Below, piece after piece: positions 1 to 6,710 of a stretch of 64,000 nucleotides of DNA (position 1 is its first letter; every line of letters begins with the position of its first letter). A model generated the notes under the pieces. That model was not told where the DNA came from. It saw only the letters and a list, made by a program, of their open reading frames with translations, and did not search any database. Both the position numbers and the translations under genes were made by a program. Source of the DNA: Sedimentibacter sp. MB31-C6 (lineage in GTDB: Bacteria > Bacillota > Clostridia > Tissierellales > Sedimentibacteraceae); assembly GCF_035934735.1 (NCBI RefSeq), contig NZ_CP142396.1, positions 682,001 to 746,000 on the forward strand, given 5' to 3'.

Positions 1-255
1 CAATAAATCATACTCACATGGCTCTATTTCTTTAACTTTAGCTACCAAATCACATTTAGAGTATATTTCCTCCATTGTGTCTACAATTTCAGCTCCTGTT
101 TTTACATAATCTTCATCAGCAAAACCAGCTTTTTCACCTGCACCTTTTTGAACTAATACCTTATGTCCATCATCAATAATAGTTGATACTTCAGACGGAG
201 TTGCAATTACTCTGTACTCTCCATTCTTAATATCTTTTAAAACACCAAATATCAC
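1..255 (-). CDS. ald: Alanine dehydrogenase, N-terminal part (cut by window start)
   Basis: The 85 codons present start at a GTG five to six bases after a strong AGGAGG. They read like the N-terminus of NAD-dependent alanine dehydrogenase, with the family pattern GVLKDIKNGEYRV, then PSEV and VLVQKGAG, and a GF-D-DY-K-GAEIVD segment. The enzyme interconverts L-alanine and pyruvate plus ammonia in the cytoplasm. The rest of the gene, including the Rossmann domain, lies outside the window. The N-terminus of NAD(P) transhydrogenase alpha is related, but the start fits Ald better. A sigma-54 promoter and a sigma-54 activator gene lie immediately upstream, so expression is probably activator-dependent and induced by amino acids (inference). 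Confidence 0.8.
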   Translation of the reverse strand, partial: MIFGVLKDIKNGEYRVIATPSEVSTIIDDGHKVLVQKGAGEKAGFADEDYVKTGAEIVDTMEEIYSKCDLVAKVKEIEPCEYDLL

Positions 256-294
256 AATATGCCTCCTGTAAATTTATTTAGTCATATTAAATAT

Positions 295-310
295 TGCAAG
301 TTATATGCCA
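295..310 (-). promoter_or_regulatory. Sigma-54 (-24/-12) promoter for ald
   Basis: On the minus strand this reads TGGCATATAACTTGCA. It matches the sigma-54 consensus TGGCAC-N5-TTGC with exactly 10 bases between the invariant GG and GC. It lies about 40 bases upstream of the ald GTG start, and the next gene upstream encodes a sigma-54 enhancer-binding protein, which makes a chance match unlikely. Confidence 0.8.
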
Positions 311-395
311 TGCTTTAGTATTTGTTTTTACAATAGAAAATGTACAGAATTTCAATCAATCGTTCAGTTTTAACATTTAAATAAGTATATTTAAT

Positions 396-433
396 AGCCC
401 ACACATGGGCACTGCCATGCTCATATGTGGGCT
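396..433. promoter_or_regulatory. Nested inverted repeat, candidate activator site or terminator
   Basis: Outer arms AGCCCACACATG and CATATGTGGGCT enclose a second inverted repeat, CATGG/CCATG. It lies 85-140 bases upstream of the sigma-54 promoter, the usual distance for an enhancer (UAS) of the neighbouring regulator. It also follows the stop codon of that regulator and could fold in RNA, but there is no run of U after it. The UAS reading is therefore somewhat preferred. Confidence 0.5.
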
Positions 434-449
434 ATCGATTTCTAATTAT

Positions 450-1880
450 TTAAATCAAATCATAGTTTTTAACTTTTCTTTGTAATGTCTGTCTAGGGAC
501 TTTTAAAATTTTCGAAGCTTTAGATACATTGAAGTCAACCTGCTTTAAAGTCTTTTCGATTATGCTTTTCTCATAATTCTGAATCATTGCAGTTAATGGT
601 TCTACCATATTAAGCTTCACATCGCTATTAAGCTCAGTTAATTCATTGATTTTTTTCTCTATGTCAGAATATTCTAACTTTTCTTTATCTTTACTAACAG
701 TACTTAATCCATATATTATTACATTTTCTAATTCTCTAATATTACCTGGCCAATCATACTTACTTAAATTATGGTATAAATTCCTTGATACATATTTAAT
801 ATTCTTATTCAATACAATATTATACTTAGATATTATAGAATTAACCAAAATAGGTATATCATCTTTTCTTTCACGCAAAGGAGGTATGTTTATATTTAAA
901 ACACTTAATCTATAATATATATCACGTCTTAAGTGTCCTTCTTCAATTGATTTTAATGGTTCTTCATTTAAAGCAGCTATTATTTTTACATCTACTTTTT
1001 TTTCTTTCTTTGAGCCTATACTCCTGAAAGTTCCGTCTTGTAATACTCTCAGTAGTTTTGATTGCAAATGTATAGGCATAGAATTAATTTCATCTAATAA
1101 TAAAGTTCCTCCATTAGCAAGTTCTAATAATCCTATATTATCAATCGCCCCTGTAAATGCTCCTTTTGATGTACCAAATAAAATACTTTCTAATAAATTT
1201 TCAGGTATGGCTGCACAATTTTGAGCTATAAAAGGTTTATTTTTTCTATTGCTTGAATTATGAATAGCTTGGGCAAAAAGCTCTTTACCAGTTCCTGTTT
1301 CACCATAAATTAATGTAGGCAAATCACAATCAGCTGCAATTGTAATATATTCTTTTAATTCTATCATTTTTTTGTTATTTGTAATTATACTGTCAGTTTC
1401 GTAAACTGCTTTATTATCTTTTCCTTTTAGTTTATTGACTTTATTATTTTCAAATGTTTCTATATTAATATGATCTTGAATATTTTTCTGAAAATCTTTA
1501 GAACTTATTTCTATATTATCCTTTTCAAAATCATCCTCATTAACAGATAAATCTATAGCACCAACAATTTTACTTCCTGATTTAATAGGAATGGACAGGG
1601 ATGTAATATTTATCTCTTTTCTTCCTTTTGATTTGAGATTCTGTTTTTCTGTATATAAAGGAGCACCTAAAGTCATTGATTTATATGTAGAACTTGTATT
1701 TTCATCGAGGTTTTCATAAACATCTAAGAACTTCTTACCAACTACTTCATAATTCTCATTACTTCCGGAGTTTAATTTATTATTAAATTTTGCTGTAAAT
1801 AGAATTTCTCCTTCTAAATCTATAATTGTTATACCATCTATATAACCTTTACCATTAAAAAGATTATTCATTAATTGCAT
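450..1880 (-). CDS. RocR-like sigma-54-dependent transcriptional activator (PAS, AAA+, Fis HTH)
   Basis: A 476-residue enhancer-binding protein. The N-terminal ~120 residues resemble the PAS sensor of RocR-type regulators (DGITIIDLEGEILF, then GKKFLDVYE and TSSTYKSM). The central AAA+ domain has Walker A GETGTGKE, the sigma-54 contact loop GAFTGA, and Walker B GGTLLLDE. The C-terminus is a Fis-type helix-turn-helix (VSKASKILKVPRQTLQRK). The ATG at 1880 is chosen because AGAGGTGG precedes it by four bases; a longer reading frame to 1913 lacks this. The regulator probably binds upstream of the sigma-54 promoter of the adjacent alanine dehydrogenase gene and responds to an amino acid or its breakdown product (inference from RocR relatives). 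The ligand is unknown. Confidence 0.88.
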   Translation of the reverse strand: MQLMNNLFNGKGYIDGITIIDLEGEILFTAKFNNKLNSGSNENYEVVGKKFLDVYENLDENTSSTYKSMTLGAPLYTEKQNLKSKGRKEINITSLSIPIKSGSKIVGAIDLSVNEDDFEKDNIEISSKDFQKNIQDHINIETFENNKVNKLKGKDNKAVYETDSIITNNKKMIELKEYITIAADCDLPTLIYGETGTGKELFAQAIHNSSNRKNKPFIAQNCAAIPENLLESILFGTSKGAFTGAIDNIGLLELANGGTLLLDEINSMPIHLQSKLLRVLQDGTFRSIGSKKEKKVDVKIIAALNEEPLKSIEEGHLRRDIYYRLSVLNINIPPLRERKDDIPILVNSIISKYNIVLNKNIKYVSRNLYHNLSKYDWPGNIRELENVIIYGLSTVSKDKEKLEYSDIEKKINELTELNSDVKLNMVEPLTAMIQNYEKSIIEKTLKQVDFNVSKASKILKVPRQTLQRKVKNYDLI

Positions 1881-1998
1881 ATTGCCACCTCTTATTCCTA
1901 AGCTTTTATACATTATATAATAATAGTGGCATTAATACAATTGGATAAATTATTATTCTATAACAAGCAGACTATCTATATAAGTATCACGAAAAATC

Positions 1999-2051
1999 GG
2001 TATGCCTACAATGCATCCCCTACATTGTAGGCTATGAACTGAATGCATACC
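1999..2051. repeat. Palindromic element, variant copy of the dispersed family
   Basis: Outer arms GGTATGC and GCATACC enclose a perfect inner repeat, CCTACAATG/CATTGTAGG, around GCATCCCC. The words GCATCCCCTACA and GCATACCGCG recur in the elements near 55400 and 55640, so I treat this as a rearranged member of the same family. It lies between two divergent genes. Confidence 0.6.
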
Positions 2052-2161
2052 GCGATCGCATTATTTTACTATTTGCTAAAACTTCTCATTGTGATATAAT
2101 AATAAAAAATATTTCCCAAGAAATATAATTTTTGTCACTCTAAAATATGGAGGTAATAAAT

Positions 2162-2752
2162 ATGCCTAATGTACCTGCTTTTTTATCTTATGTAATTGTT
2201 ACAACCTTTACACCTGGACCTAATAATATAATGTCTATGTCTAATTCTAGTAGATATGGATTCAAAAAAAGTATTTTTTTTAATATTGGTGTTTTCTTTG
2301 GATTTTTCATTATAATTAATTTATGTAATATTTTTAGTATGACTCTTATCAATCTTATTCCTACTATTAAACCGATTATGACTTTCATTGGTGCTACTTA
2401 TATATTGTGGCTGGCTTGGAAGACATTTAAAAGCAAACCTATAAACGATAATAATGGAACAATTAAAAATCACACAAATACTTTTATTTATGGATTATTG
2501 CTACAGTTTGCAAATCCAAAAGTAATTCTTTATGCAATTACAACTGTTTCAACCTTTATTGTTCCATACTATAGTTCAATTTTTATACTATTACTTTTTG
2601 CACTATTTCTATCAACTATGAGTTTTATTTCAACTTGCTGTTGGGCACTGTTTGGTTCAATATTCCAAAGTTTTCTTGCTGAAAATGTTAAGATAATAAA
2701 TATCATTATGTCTTTATTATTAGTTTACTGTGCTATTTCATTATTTTTCTAA
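2162..2752 (+). CDS. LysE/RhtB family amino-acid exporter
   Basis: A 196-residue integral membrane protein with about six hydrophobic segments. It has the LysE-family signature near the N-terminus (TPGPNNIMSMSNSSRYG) and the later QFANPKVILYAI segment. Family members export amino acids or derivatives such as lysine, threonine, cysteine or O-acetylserine. The substrate cannot be read from sequence. The start at 2162 follows GGAGG with good spacing; an upstream in-frame ATG at 2147 overlaps that ribosome binding site. It is transcribed divergently from the RocR-like activator. Confidence 0.85.
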   Translation: MPNVPAFLSYVIVTTFTPGPNNIMSMSNSSRYGFKKSIFFNIGVFFGFFIIINLCNIFSMTLINLIPTIKPIMTFIGATYILWLAWKTFKSKPINDNNGTIKNHTNTFIYGLLLQFANPKVILYAITTVSTFIVPYYSSIFILLLFALFLSTMSFISTCCWALFGSIFQSFLAENVKIINIIMSLLLVYCAISLFF

Positions 2753-2824
2753 AATAAATCAATAAAGTTAAGTTATATTTATATGTAATTCTCTACGAAG
2801 TGAAGAATAATATTTTTTAATGAA

Positions 2825-3307
2825 TTATTGAATAGTAATCAACTCGACTTCTATCCATAGTTTCAATATATCTGTAAGTACCAGTTTAATTACATTTAAT
2901 TTATACTCAGCATCATCAAACTTTAAAATTCTATTATCTATTACTTGTTCAAGTATTTCGGCATCAAGATTTTTTACTTCTTTTCCTATAGAAGAATTAA
3001 ACTTTTCCTTTATAACTTTTTCTATTTCAATGTTATCAATTTGGGAAATTTGGACTTCACCAAAGTCTAATATGATTTCTATATCTTTAAGGATAAAATT
3101 ATAATTATTTATTGACTTTTCAAGCTTTTCAAGTTTTTCATTTTTATCAACTATAGTATTTTTCAAATACGCAATTTCTTCATAAAACAAATCCATTCTA
3201 TAACTTACTAAAATACTCATTATTACAGAACCAATTAGTACCCCCCATAATAATCCTGCTATAAAGCAAAAAATAAATTTTAAACAGCTTTCTTTTAATT
3301 TCCCCAT
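2825..3307 (-). CDS. ytrI: YtrI-like sporulation membrane protein
   Basis: A 160-residue protein with one transmembrane segment near the N-terminus (FIFCFIAGLLWGVLIGSVIMSIL) trimmed of no obvious signal cleavage site. A coiled-coil-like stretch rich in K, E and L follows (about residues 45-70). The C-terminal half has no recognised catalytic motif. The sequence alone would be hypothetical. The assignment rests on its 13-base overlap with the ytrH gene upstream, since ytrH and ytrI are adjacent sporulation genes in Bacillus. Overlap implies translational coupling. The likely place of action is the forespore or outer spore membrane (family knowledge). Confidence 0.6.
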   Translation of the reverse strand: MGKLKESCLKFIFCFIAGLLWGVLIGSVIMSILVSYRMDLFYEEIAYLKNTIVDKNEKLEKLEKSINNYNFILKDIEIILDFGEVQISQIDNIEIEKVIKEKFNSSIGKEVKNLDAEILEQVIDNRILKFDDAEYKLNVIKLVLTDILKLWIEVELITIQ

Positions 3308-3633
3308 ATTTCACTACACCTTTGGATAAGTCTGATAAAACCATATCCTACATTAGCCCCAATTAGAGATATAAGTATATATAAAGCTTGCTTTATCAGT
3401 GTTCTTATTTCACCTTCAAAAATCCCTTTTTCTATAACTGTAAGTGATGAAAAAGTTCCACCTAAAGAAGCAGCTATAGCCCATATCTTTATTGAACTGG
3501 CAACTTCAATCATTGCTTTATATGGTGGATGGTTTGTAATTATTGCTCCTATCCCAGAAAAAATACTTGCACCTACAACTACTCCGAAGGCAATTAAAAA
3601 GTTATGTATAACACTAGTATAAAAAGAAGACAT
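3295..3633 (-). CDS. ytrH: YtrH family sporulation protein
   Basis: A 112-residue hydrophobic protein with about three membrane spans. It matches YtrH in the features I recognise: an N-terminal FLIAFGVVVGAS segment, a conserved PPYKAM loop, SSIKIWAIAASLGGTF, then a charged EKGIFEGE turn and a final span with GANVGYG. YtrH is a conserved membrane protein of endospore formers, expressed in sporulation and needed for efficient sporulation in Bacillus. It starts at an ATG after GGTGATG and overlaps ytrI downstream, forming a two-gene operon. Confidence 0.85.
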   Translation of the reverse strand: MSSFYTSVIHNFLIAFGVVVGASIFSGIGAIITNHPPYKAMIEVASSIKIWAIAASLGGTFSSLTVIEKGIFEGEIRTLIKQALYILISLIGANVGYGFIRLIQRCSEIWGN

Positions 3634-3778
3634 TTCATCACCAAACCTTTTTTAATATCTTTCTTATAAGGTATGATTAATTCAATGTCTTTATGATTTA
3701 TTAAATTTATTAATACATCTTATATCATAATAATATTCATAAACATATAAACCTAAATTATCAAATTGCTTGATATTA

Positions 3779-4957
3779 TTAAATTTTCAATAGTTTCTTA
3801 GCTGATGCTTTAATACCTATGGCACCTAATGGTGCTGTAACTAATATTGATAATACTGCTATAGCTAATATAATATCTCCTGATTTTACTCCTAAAGACA
3901 GTGGAACTGCACCTATTGCAGCTTGAACAGTGGCCTTTGGCAAATATGAAATCGCACAAAATAATCTTTCTTTCCAGTTTAAATCTGTTCCTAATGTAGA
4001 TAATATTACTCCAAAACTTCTTCCAATTAAACCTACAAATATTATTATAAGTCCTATTGACCCAGCATTAAATGCAACATTTATGTTTACTTGTGAACCT
4101 ACCAATACAAATAATAAAATTTCTGCAAAAATCCATATCTTATTGAATTTAACCGACAATCTTTTCGCCACTTTAGGTGTTTTTTCAAGTATTATAAAGC
4201 CTATTGTCATGACCCCTAAAAGACTTGCTACTTCAATTTTATCTTTTAAAAGATCTTCAATTGCTGTAAGTAATATAGCAGAACCTAGTATTAACAAAAC
4301 TTTTTTAGTATCTCTTATAAAATACTTCTTGAATGATTTAATCATTATCAATCCAATTAAAAAACCTAATATAACACCTAAAATAATAGATACAGGTATA
4401 TTAAGAATTTGTATACCTATATTTACATGCTTACCACTATATAATCCTAAAAACGTTGTGAATACAGTTATAGCAAATACATCATCTATTGAAGCACCTG
4501 CCAAAATTAAAGTTGGAATACTTTTATTAACTCCTATTTTTTTGTCAATTAATTCTAACATTTGAGGAACTACAACAGCGGGAGATACTGCAGCAATAAT
4601 AAATCCTAAAATTCCTCCTTGTATAAAGGTAAAACCGAGTAATTTCATTGAAAGGAACGCTATAGTAAAGCCTTCTATTAATCCTGGAATACAGCTTAGT
4701 TTTATTGCAGTTCTACCAACTTTATTTAAATCATCTTTACTTATTCCTAACCCTGCTCTCAATAAAATTATAATTAAAGCAATCTGTCTAAGATCTTCTG
4801 ATACTTTCAGTAGTTCCTGGTCAATCCAGTTTAATCCATACGGACCAATAATTACTCCTAATATTAACATGCCTAATAATCCAGGTAATCTCATTTTCGT
4901 AAATATTCTATTTGCTAATAATCCTAAAATAACTATAATTCCTAAACTTGTTGTCAT
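3779..4957 (-). CDS. Cation:proton antiporter (CPA family) under a fluoride riboswitch
   Basis: A 392-residue membrane protein with 11-13 hydrophobic segments. It has the cation/proton exchanger pattern LLANRIFTKMRLPGLLGMLILGVIIGP near the N-terminus (trimmed ends vary) and a helix with GASIDDVFAITVF, where the adjacent acidic residues fit the ion-binding site of CPA antiporters. The start at 4957 follows TTGGAG; a longer frame to 5044 would run through the riboswitch. The fluoride riboswitch and terminator in its leader make the role specific: it is probably expressed under fluoride stress, either extruding fluoride-associated ions or restoring ion balance. CPA antiporters are known members of fluoride riboswitch regulons. 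The transported ion is not proven. Confidence 0.85.
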   Translation of the reverse strand: MTTSLGIIVILGLLANRIFTKMRLPGLLGMLILGVIIGPYGLNWIDQELLKVSEDLRQIALIIILLRAGLGISKDDLNKVGRTAIKLSCIPGLIEGFTIAFLSMKLLGFTFIQGGILGFIIAAVSPAVVVPQMLELIDKKIGVNKSIPTLILAGASIDDVFAITVFTTFLGLYSGKHVNIGIQILNIPVSIILGVILGFLIGLIMIKSFKKYFIRDTKKVLLILGSAILLTAIEDLLKDKIEVASLLGVMTIGFIILEKTPKVAKRLSVKFNKIWIFAEILLFVLVGSQVNINVAFNAGSIGLIIIFVGLIGRSFGVILSTLGTDLNWKERLFCAISYLPKATVQAAIGAVPLSLGVKSGDIILAIAVLSILVTAPLGAIGIKASAKKLLKI

Positions 4958-4990
4958 AAAATTCTCCAATGCTTTTTTTAAAATACAAAC

Positions 4991-5075
4991 AAAAAAATCC
5001 CACAAAAATAAATTTAAATCTATTTTTGTAGGAGTCATTAGCATTTATGCGATTAAAGGTGAACTCCATCACCAC
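4991..5075 (-). promoter_or_regulatory. Fluoride riboswitch (crcB motif) with terminator expression platform
   Basis: The minus-strand leader contains GGTGATGGAGTTCACC, then TCGC, GCTAATGA and CTCCTAC. These are the hallmark segments of the crcB/fluoride aptamer in the right order, including the pairing of GGAG in the loop with CTCC. The 3' CCTAC of the aptamer overlaps a second hairpin, CCTACAAAAAT/ATTTTTGTGGG, that ends in ATTTTTTT, an intrinsic terminator. Ligand binding should hold CTCCTAC in the pseudoknot and prevent the terminator, turning on the antiporter gene. Confidence 0.95.
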
Positions 5076-5080
5076 ATCTT

Positions 5081-5108
5081 ATTTTACTATAATTCAAGAT
5101 AATGTCAA
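5081..5108 (-). promoter_or_regulatory. Sigma-A promoter of the riboswitch-controlled antiporter gene
   Basis: The minus strand has TTGACA (5103-5108), a 16-base spacer and TAAAAT (5081-5086), ending six bases before the fluoride aptamer. The transcript would start at or just before the aptamer's first stem. Confidence 0.7.
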
Positions 5109-5110
5109 TG

Positions 5111-5320
5111 TTAATTTATAAGAAAATCTAATATATTCCAGCCGTCAGATGAAGAACCTTTATACAACTCTGTATAACCACATTGTTTACAACTTATAGT
5201 AGTAAATTTCTTATTTTGCACATCAAATATCTTTGCAAAGTTTCCTCCAGTTGCTTGAAATTGATCTACTTCATACTCCCTATTTCCACATTTCACACAT
5301 ACATATTGTACTTTCTCCAT
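5111..5320 (-). CDS. Small zinc-ribbon protein, predicted nucleic-acid binding
   Basis: A 69-residue protein with two Cys pairs, CVKCG near the N-terminus and CKQCGY in the C-terminal half, separated by about 35 residues. This is the layout of a single zinc ribbon, as in the small COG3478-type predicted nucleic-acid-binding proteins of Firmicutes. The start at 5320 follows GGAGG by seven bases. It ends three bases from the antiporter's promoter. No partner or function can be inferred. Confidence 0.7.
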   Translation of the reverse strand: MEKVQYVCVKCGNREYEVDQFQATGGNFAKIFDVQNKKFTTISCKQCGYTELYKGSSSDGWNILDFLIN

Positions 5321-5377
5321 TATTACCTCCATATTAAAACAATTTATTATTTTTCGCTAATATACTATTATTAATCA

Positions 5378-5707
5378 TTAACCTAATTTATCACCTTTCT
5401 TCACTGACTGTTCTGGTTGTATTAAAACAACTCCTTGTTCGGCATAAATTCCCAGTACTAAAACCTCAGACATAAAATCTGCAATTTGTCTTTGAGGAAA
5501 GTTTACAATTCCTAAAACTTGTTTGCCAACTAGTTCTTCCTTCTTATAACAATCTACAATTTGGGCGCTTGATTTCTTAATACCAATTTCATCTCCAAAG
5601 TCAACCCATAATTTATATGCTGGTTTTCTAGCTTTTTCAAAAAATTCTGTTTTTATAATTTCACCAACTCTAATATCTAATTTCATAAAATCATCAAATG
5701 TAGCCAA
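5378..5707 (-). CDS. csaA: CsaA-type tRNA-binding-domain chaperone
   Basis: A 109-residue single OB-fold protein of the tRNA-binding-domain family. Recognisable segments are FMKLDIRVGEI, KPAYKLWVDFG, IGIKKSSAQI, VLGIVNFPQRQIADFMSEVLVLG and a C-terminal VVLIQPE. The length and segments match CsaA, a dimeric protein-secretion chaperone in Bacillus that also binds tRNA. Translation starts at TTG, placed seven bases after GGAGG; no closer ATG keeps the conserved N-terminus. It follows the zinc-ribbon gene's direction but no shared promoter was resolved. Confidence 0.88.
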   Translation of the reverse strand: MATFDDFMKLDIRVGEIIKTEFFEKARKPAYKLWVDFGDEIGIKKSSAQIVDCYKKEELVGKQVLGIVNFPQRQIADFMSEVLVLGIYAEQGVVLIQPEQSVKKGDKLG

Positions 5708-5964
5708 GTCACAACCTCCAATTACGGTAATTATTGCTGAGTCGAAAAATCTCTCGTTTTCAATATAATTTTAAAGTTTTTATTATTATATAATATGATA
5801 TTTTAATAGTCAATATAAATTAGACCAAGTATTGCCAAACTTTGTTACAATTAACCATATGCAATAATAACCATTGCCAACTATTTTTATATAGTATAAG
5901 AACATAATTTTATAACAAACTAATAAGACTGATGATTTTAAAAATTATATAAGGAGTAGAAATT

Positions 5965-6198
5965 ATGAACAATAAGCCAAAGCCAGATGACAGAAGAGAT
6001 AATGTTAATAGAATTCAAAATAATATTGATAACACAATATCTAATTACAGAGAAACAAAGGATATTATTAAAAGCACTGAAGATAATAAAATGAAAAGAG
6101 AATTAGAAGAAAAAAACAAAAGAAGAGAACAATCCTTAAAAGGTATGAGAAGGGAAATTAAACAAGAAGCAATAGACAAAAAAAATGGTTATAAATAA
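5965..6198 (+). CDS. tlp: Small acid-soluble spore protein Tlp
   Basis: A 77-residue, highly charged protein. The N-terminus KPKPDDRRDNV, the internal IDNTISNYRET and the C-terminal EEKNKRREQSLKGMRREIKQ region with KKNGYK at the end are the Tlp family pattern. Tlp is a minor spore-core protein degraded during outgrowth. It has an AAGGAG site eight bases before ATG and is a single-gene unit ended by a strong hairpin. A forespore sigma-G promoter is expected, but no convincing match was found upstream. Confidence 0.88.
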   Translation: MNNKPKPDDRRDNVNRIQNNIDNTISNYRETKDIIKSTEDNKMKRELEEKNKRREQSLKGMRREIKQEAIDKKNGYK

Positions 6199-6206
6199 CT
6201 TTTATT

Positions 6207-6255
6207 AAAAAACTTCTTCCTAATAAATATAGTTATTTACCAAGAAGAAGTTTTT
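6207..6255. terminator. Bidirectional terminator after tlp
   Basis: Arms AAAAAACTTCTTC and GAAGAAGTTTTT flank a 24-base loop. Both strands end in a T run. It serves tlp on the plus strand and would end any transcript from the SigD-type promoter at 6330 on the minus strand. Confidence 0.85.
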
Positions 6256-6323
6256 ATATAATATTTTGGGTTATATGGGGGGTGTTAACCCAAAATAATT
6301 ATAACATAGTAAAAATTACTCTA
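6207..6323 (-). ncRNA. Candidate SigD-dependent small RNA with C-rich loop
   Basis: A near-consensus SigD promoter (6330-6356) points at this stretch, which has no minus-strand reading frame with a ribosome binding site. It contains a hairpin with an 11-base stem, ATTTTGGGTTA paired with TAACCCAAAAT (6263-6296). The loop carries six consecutive C residues. The strong terminator at 6207-6255 follows. Together these would give an RNA of about 115 nt. C-rich single-stranded loops that pair with Shine-Dalgarno sequences are typical of Gram-positive regulatory RNAs. There is no direct evidence of expression. Confidence 0.4.
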
Positions 6324-6329
6324 TATATA

Positions 6330-6356
6330 TTATCGACTTATTATTATGTAATTTTA
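6330..6356 (-). promoter_or_regulatory. SigD (sigma-28) type promoter, orphan
   Basis: The minus strand reads TAAA-N15-GTCGATAA against the consensus TAAA-N15-GCCGATAA. Related promoters precede both chemoreceptor genes. Here no minus-strand coding sequence follows before csaA, and tlp lies on the opposite strand. Confidence 0.75.
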
Positions 6357-6417
6357 GCTTTTAAATTATAATAAATCTAACAATTATGGTATATTTTAAC
6401 AATTTGTTTACCTCTGA

Positions 6418-6448
6418 ATAAAAACCCCTCCGATATCTCGAAAGGGTT
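6418..6448 (-). terminator. Terminator downstream of the chemoreceptor gene
   Basis: On the minus strand AACCCTTTCGA pairs with TCGGAGGGGTT (11 pairs, three of them G-T) around a GATA loop, followed by TTTTTATT. It lies downstream of both the 42-codon frame and the first chemoreceptor. A close relative of it ends the second chemoreceptor gene. Confidence 0.85.
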
Positions 6449-6496
6449 ACTAAATTAATATAATATTTATTTCAATTAACTCTATACTATTTTATA

Positions 6497-6625
6497 TTAG
6501 TATCTTCTGTTCTCATGCTGATGTTCATAAAATCTATTTCTTCTACATCTACGCTCGTTACGTCTTTCATTACATTTTCCAAACCCATATCCTAAGGCAA
6601 ACCATGGGATTATATAACAAAACAT
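6497..6625 (-). CDS. Small Cys/Arg-rich protein of unknown function (42 residues)
   Basis: An ATG frame preceded by AAAGGAATGGTAAT encodes a hydrophobic N-terminus (MFCYIIPWFALGYGFG) and then a strongly basic stretch with C18 and C27, ending HQHENRRY. The layout, a short hydrophobic head and an Arg-rich tail, recalls small membrane-associated proteins of sporeformers, but I do not recognise it. It sits between the first chemoreceptor gene and a terminator, so it may be co-transcribed with it. Support is the ribosome binding site, clean start and stop, and position. Confidence 0.45.
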   Translation of the reverse strand: MFCYIIPWFALGYGFGKCNERRNERRCRRNRFYEHQHENRRY

Positions 6626-6710
6626 ATTACCATTCCTTTATTATAAAGCTTGTATTATTATATTCAAATTCATTCATTATGTTACTATATAAATACTTTT
6701 TAACTTAATT

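Noticed and set aside
646-915. Plus-strand open frame of 89 codons inside the sigma-54 activator gene
   Set aside because: Antisense to a well-supported gene with all AAA+ motifs; no ribosome binding site; composition reflects AT-rich antisense.
3930-4565. Plus-strand open frame of 211 codons opposite the antiporter
   Set aside because: Fully inside the antiporter gene on the other strand and without conserved motifs; long antisense frames are expected opposite hydrophobic proteins.
5870-5945. Sigma-G promoter for tlp
   Set aside because: CATAATT occurs, but no acceptable -35 lies 17-18 bases upstream.
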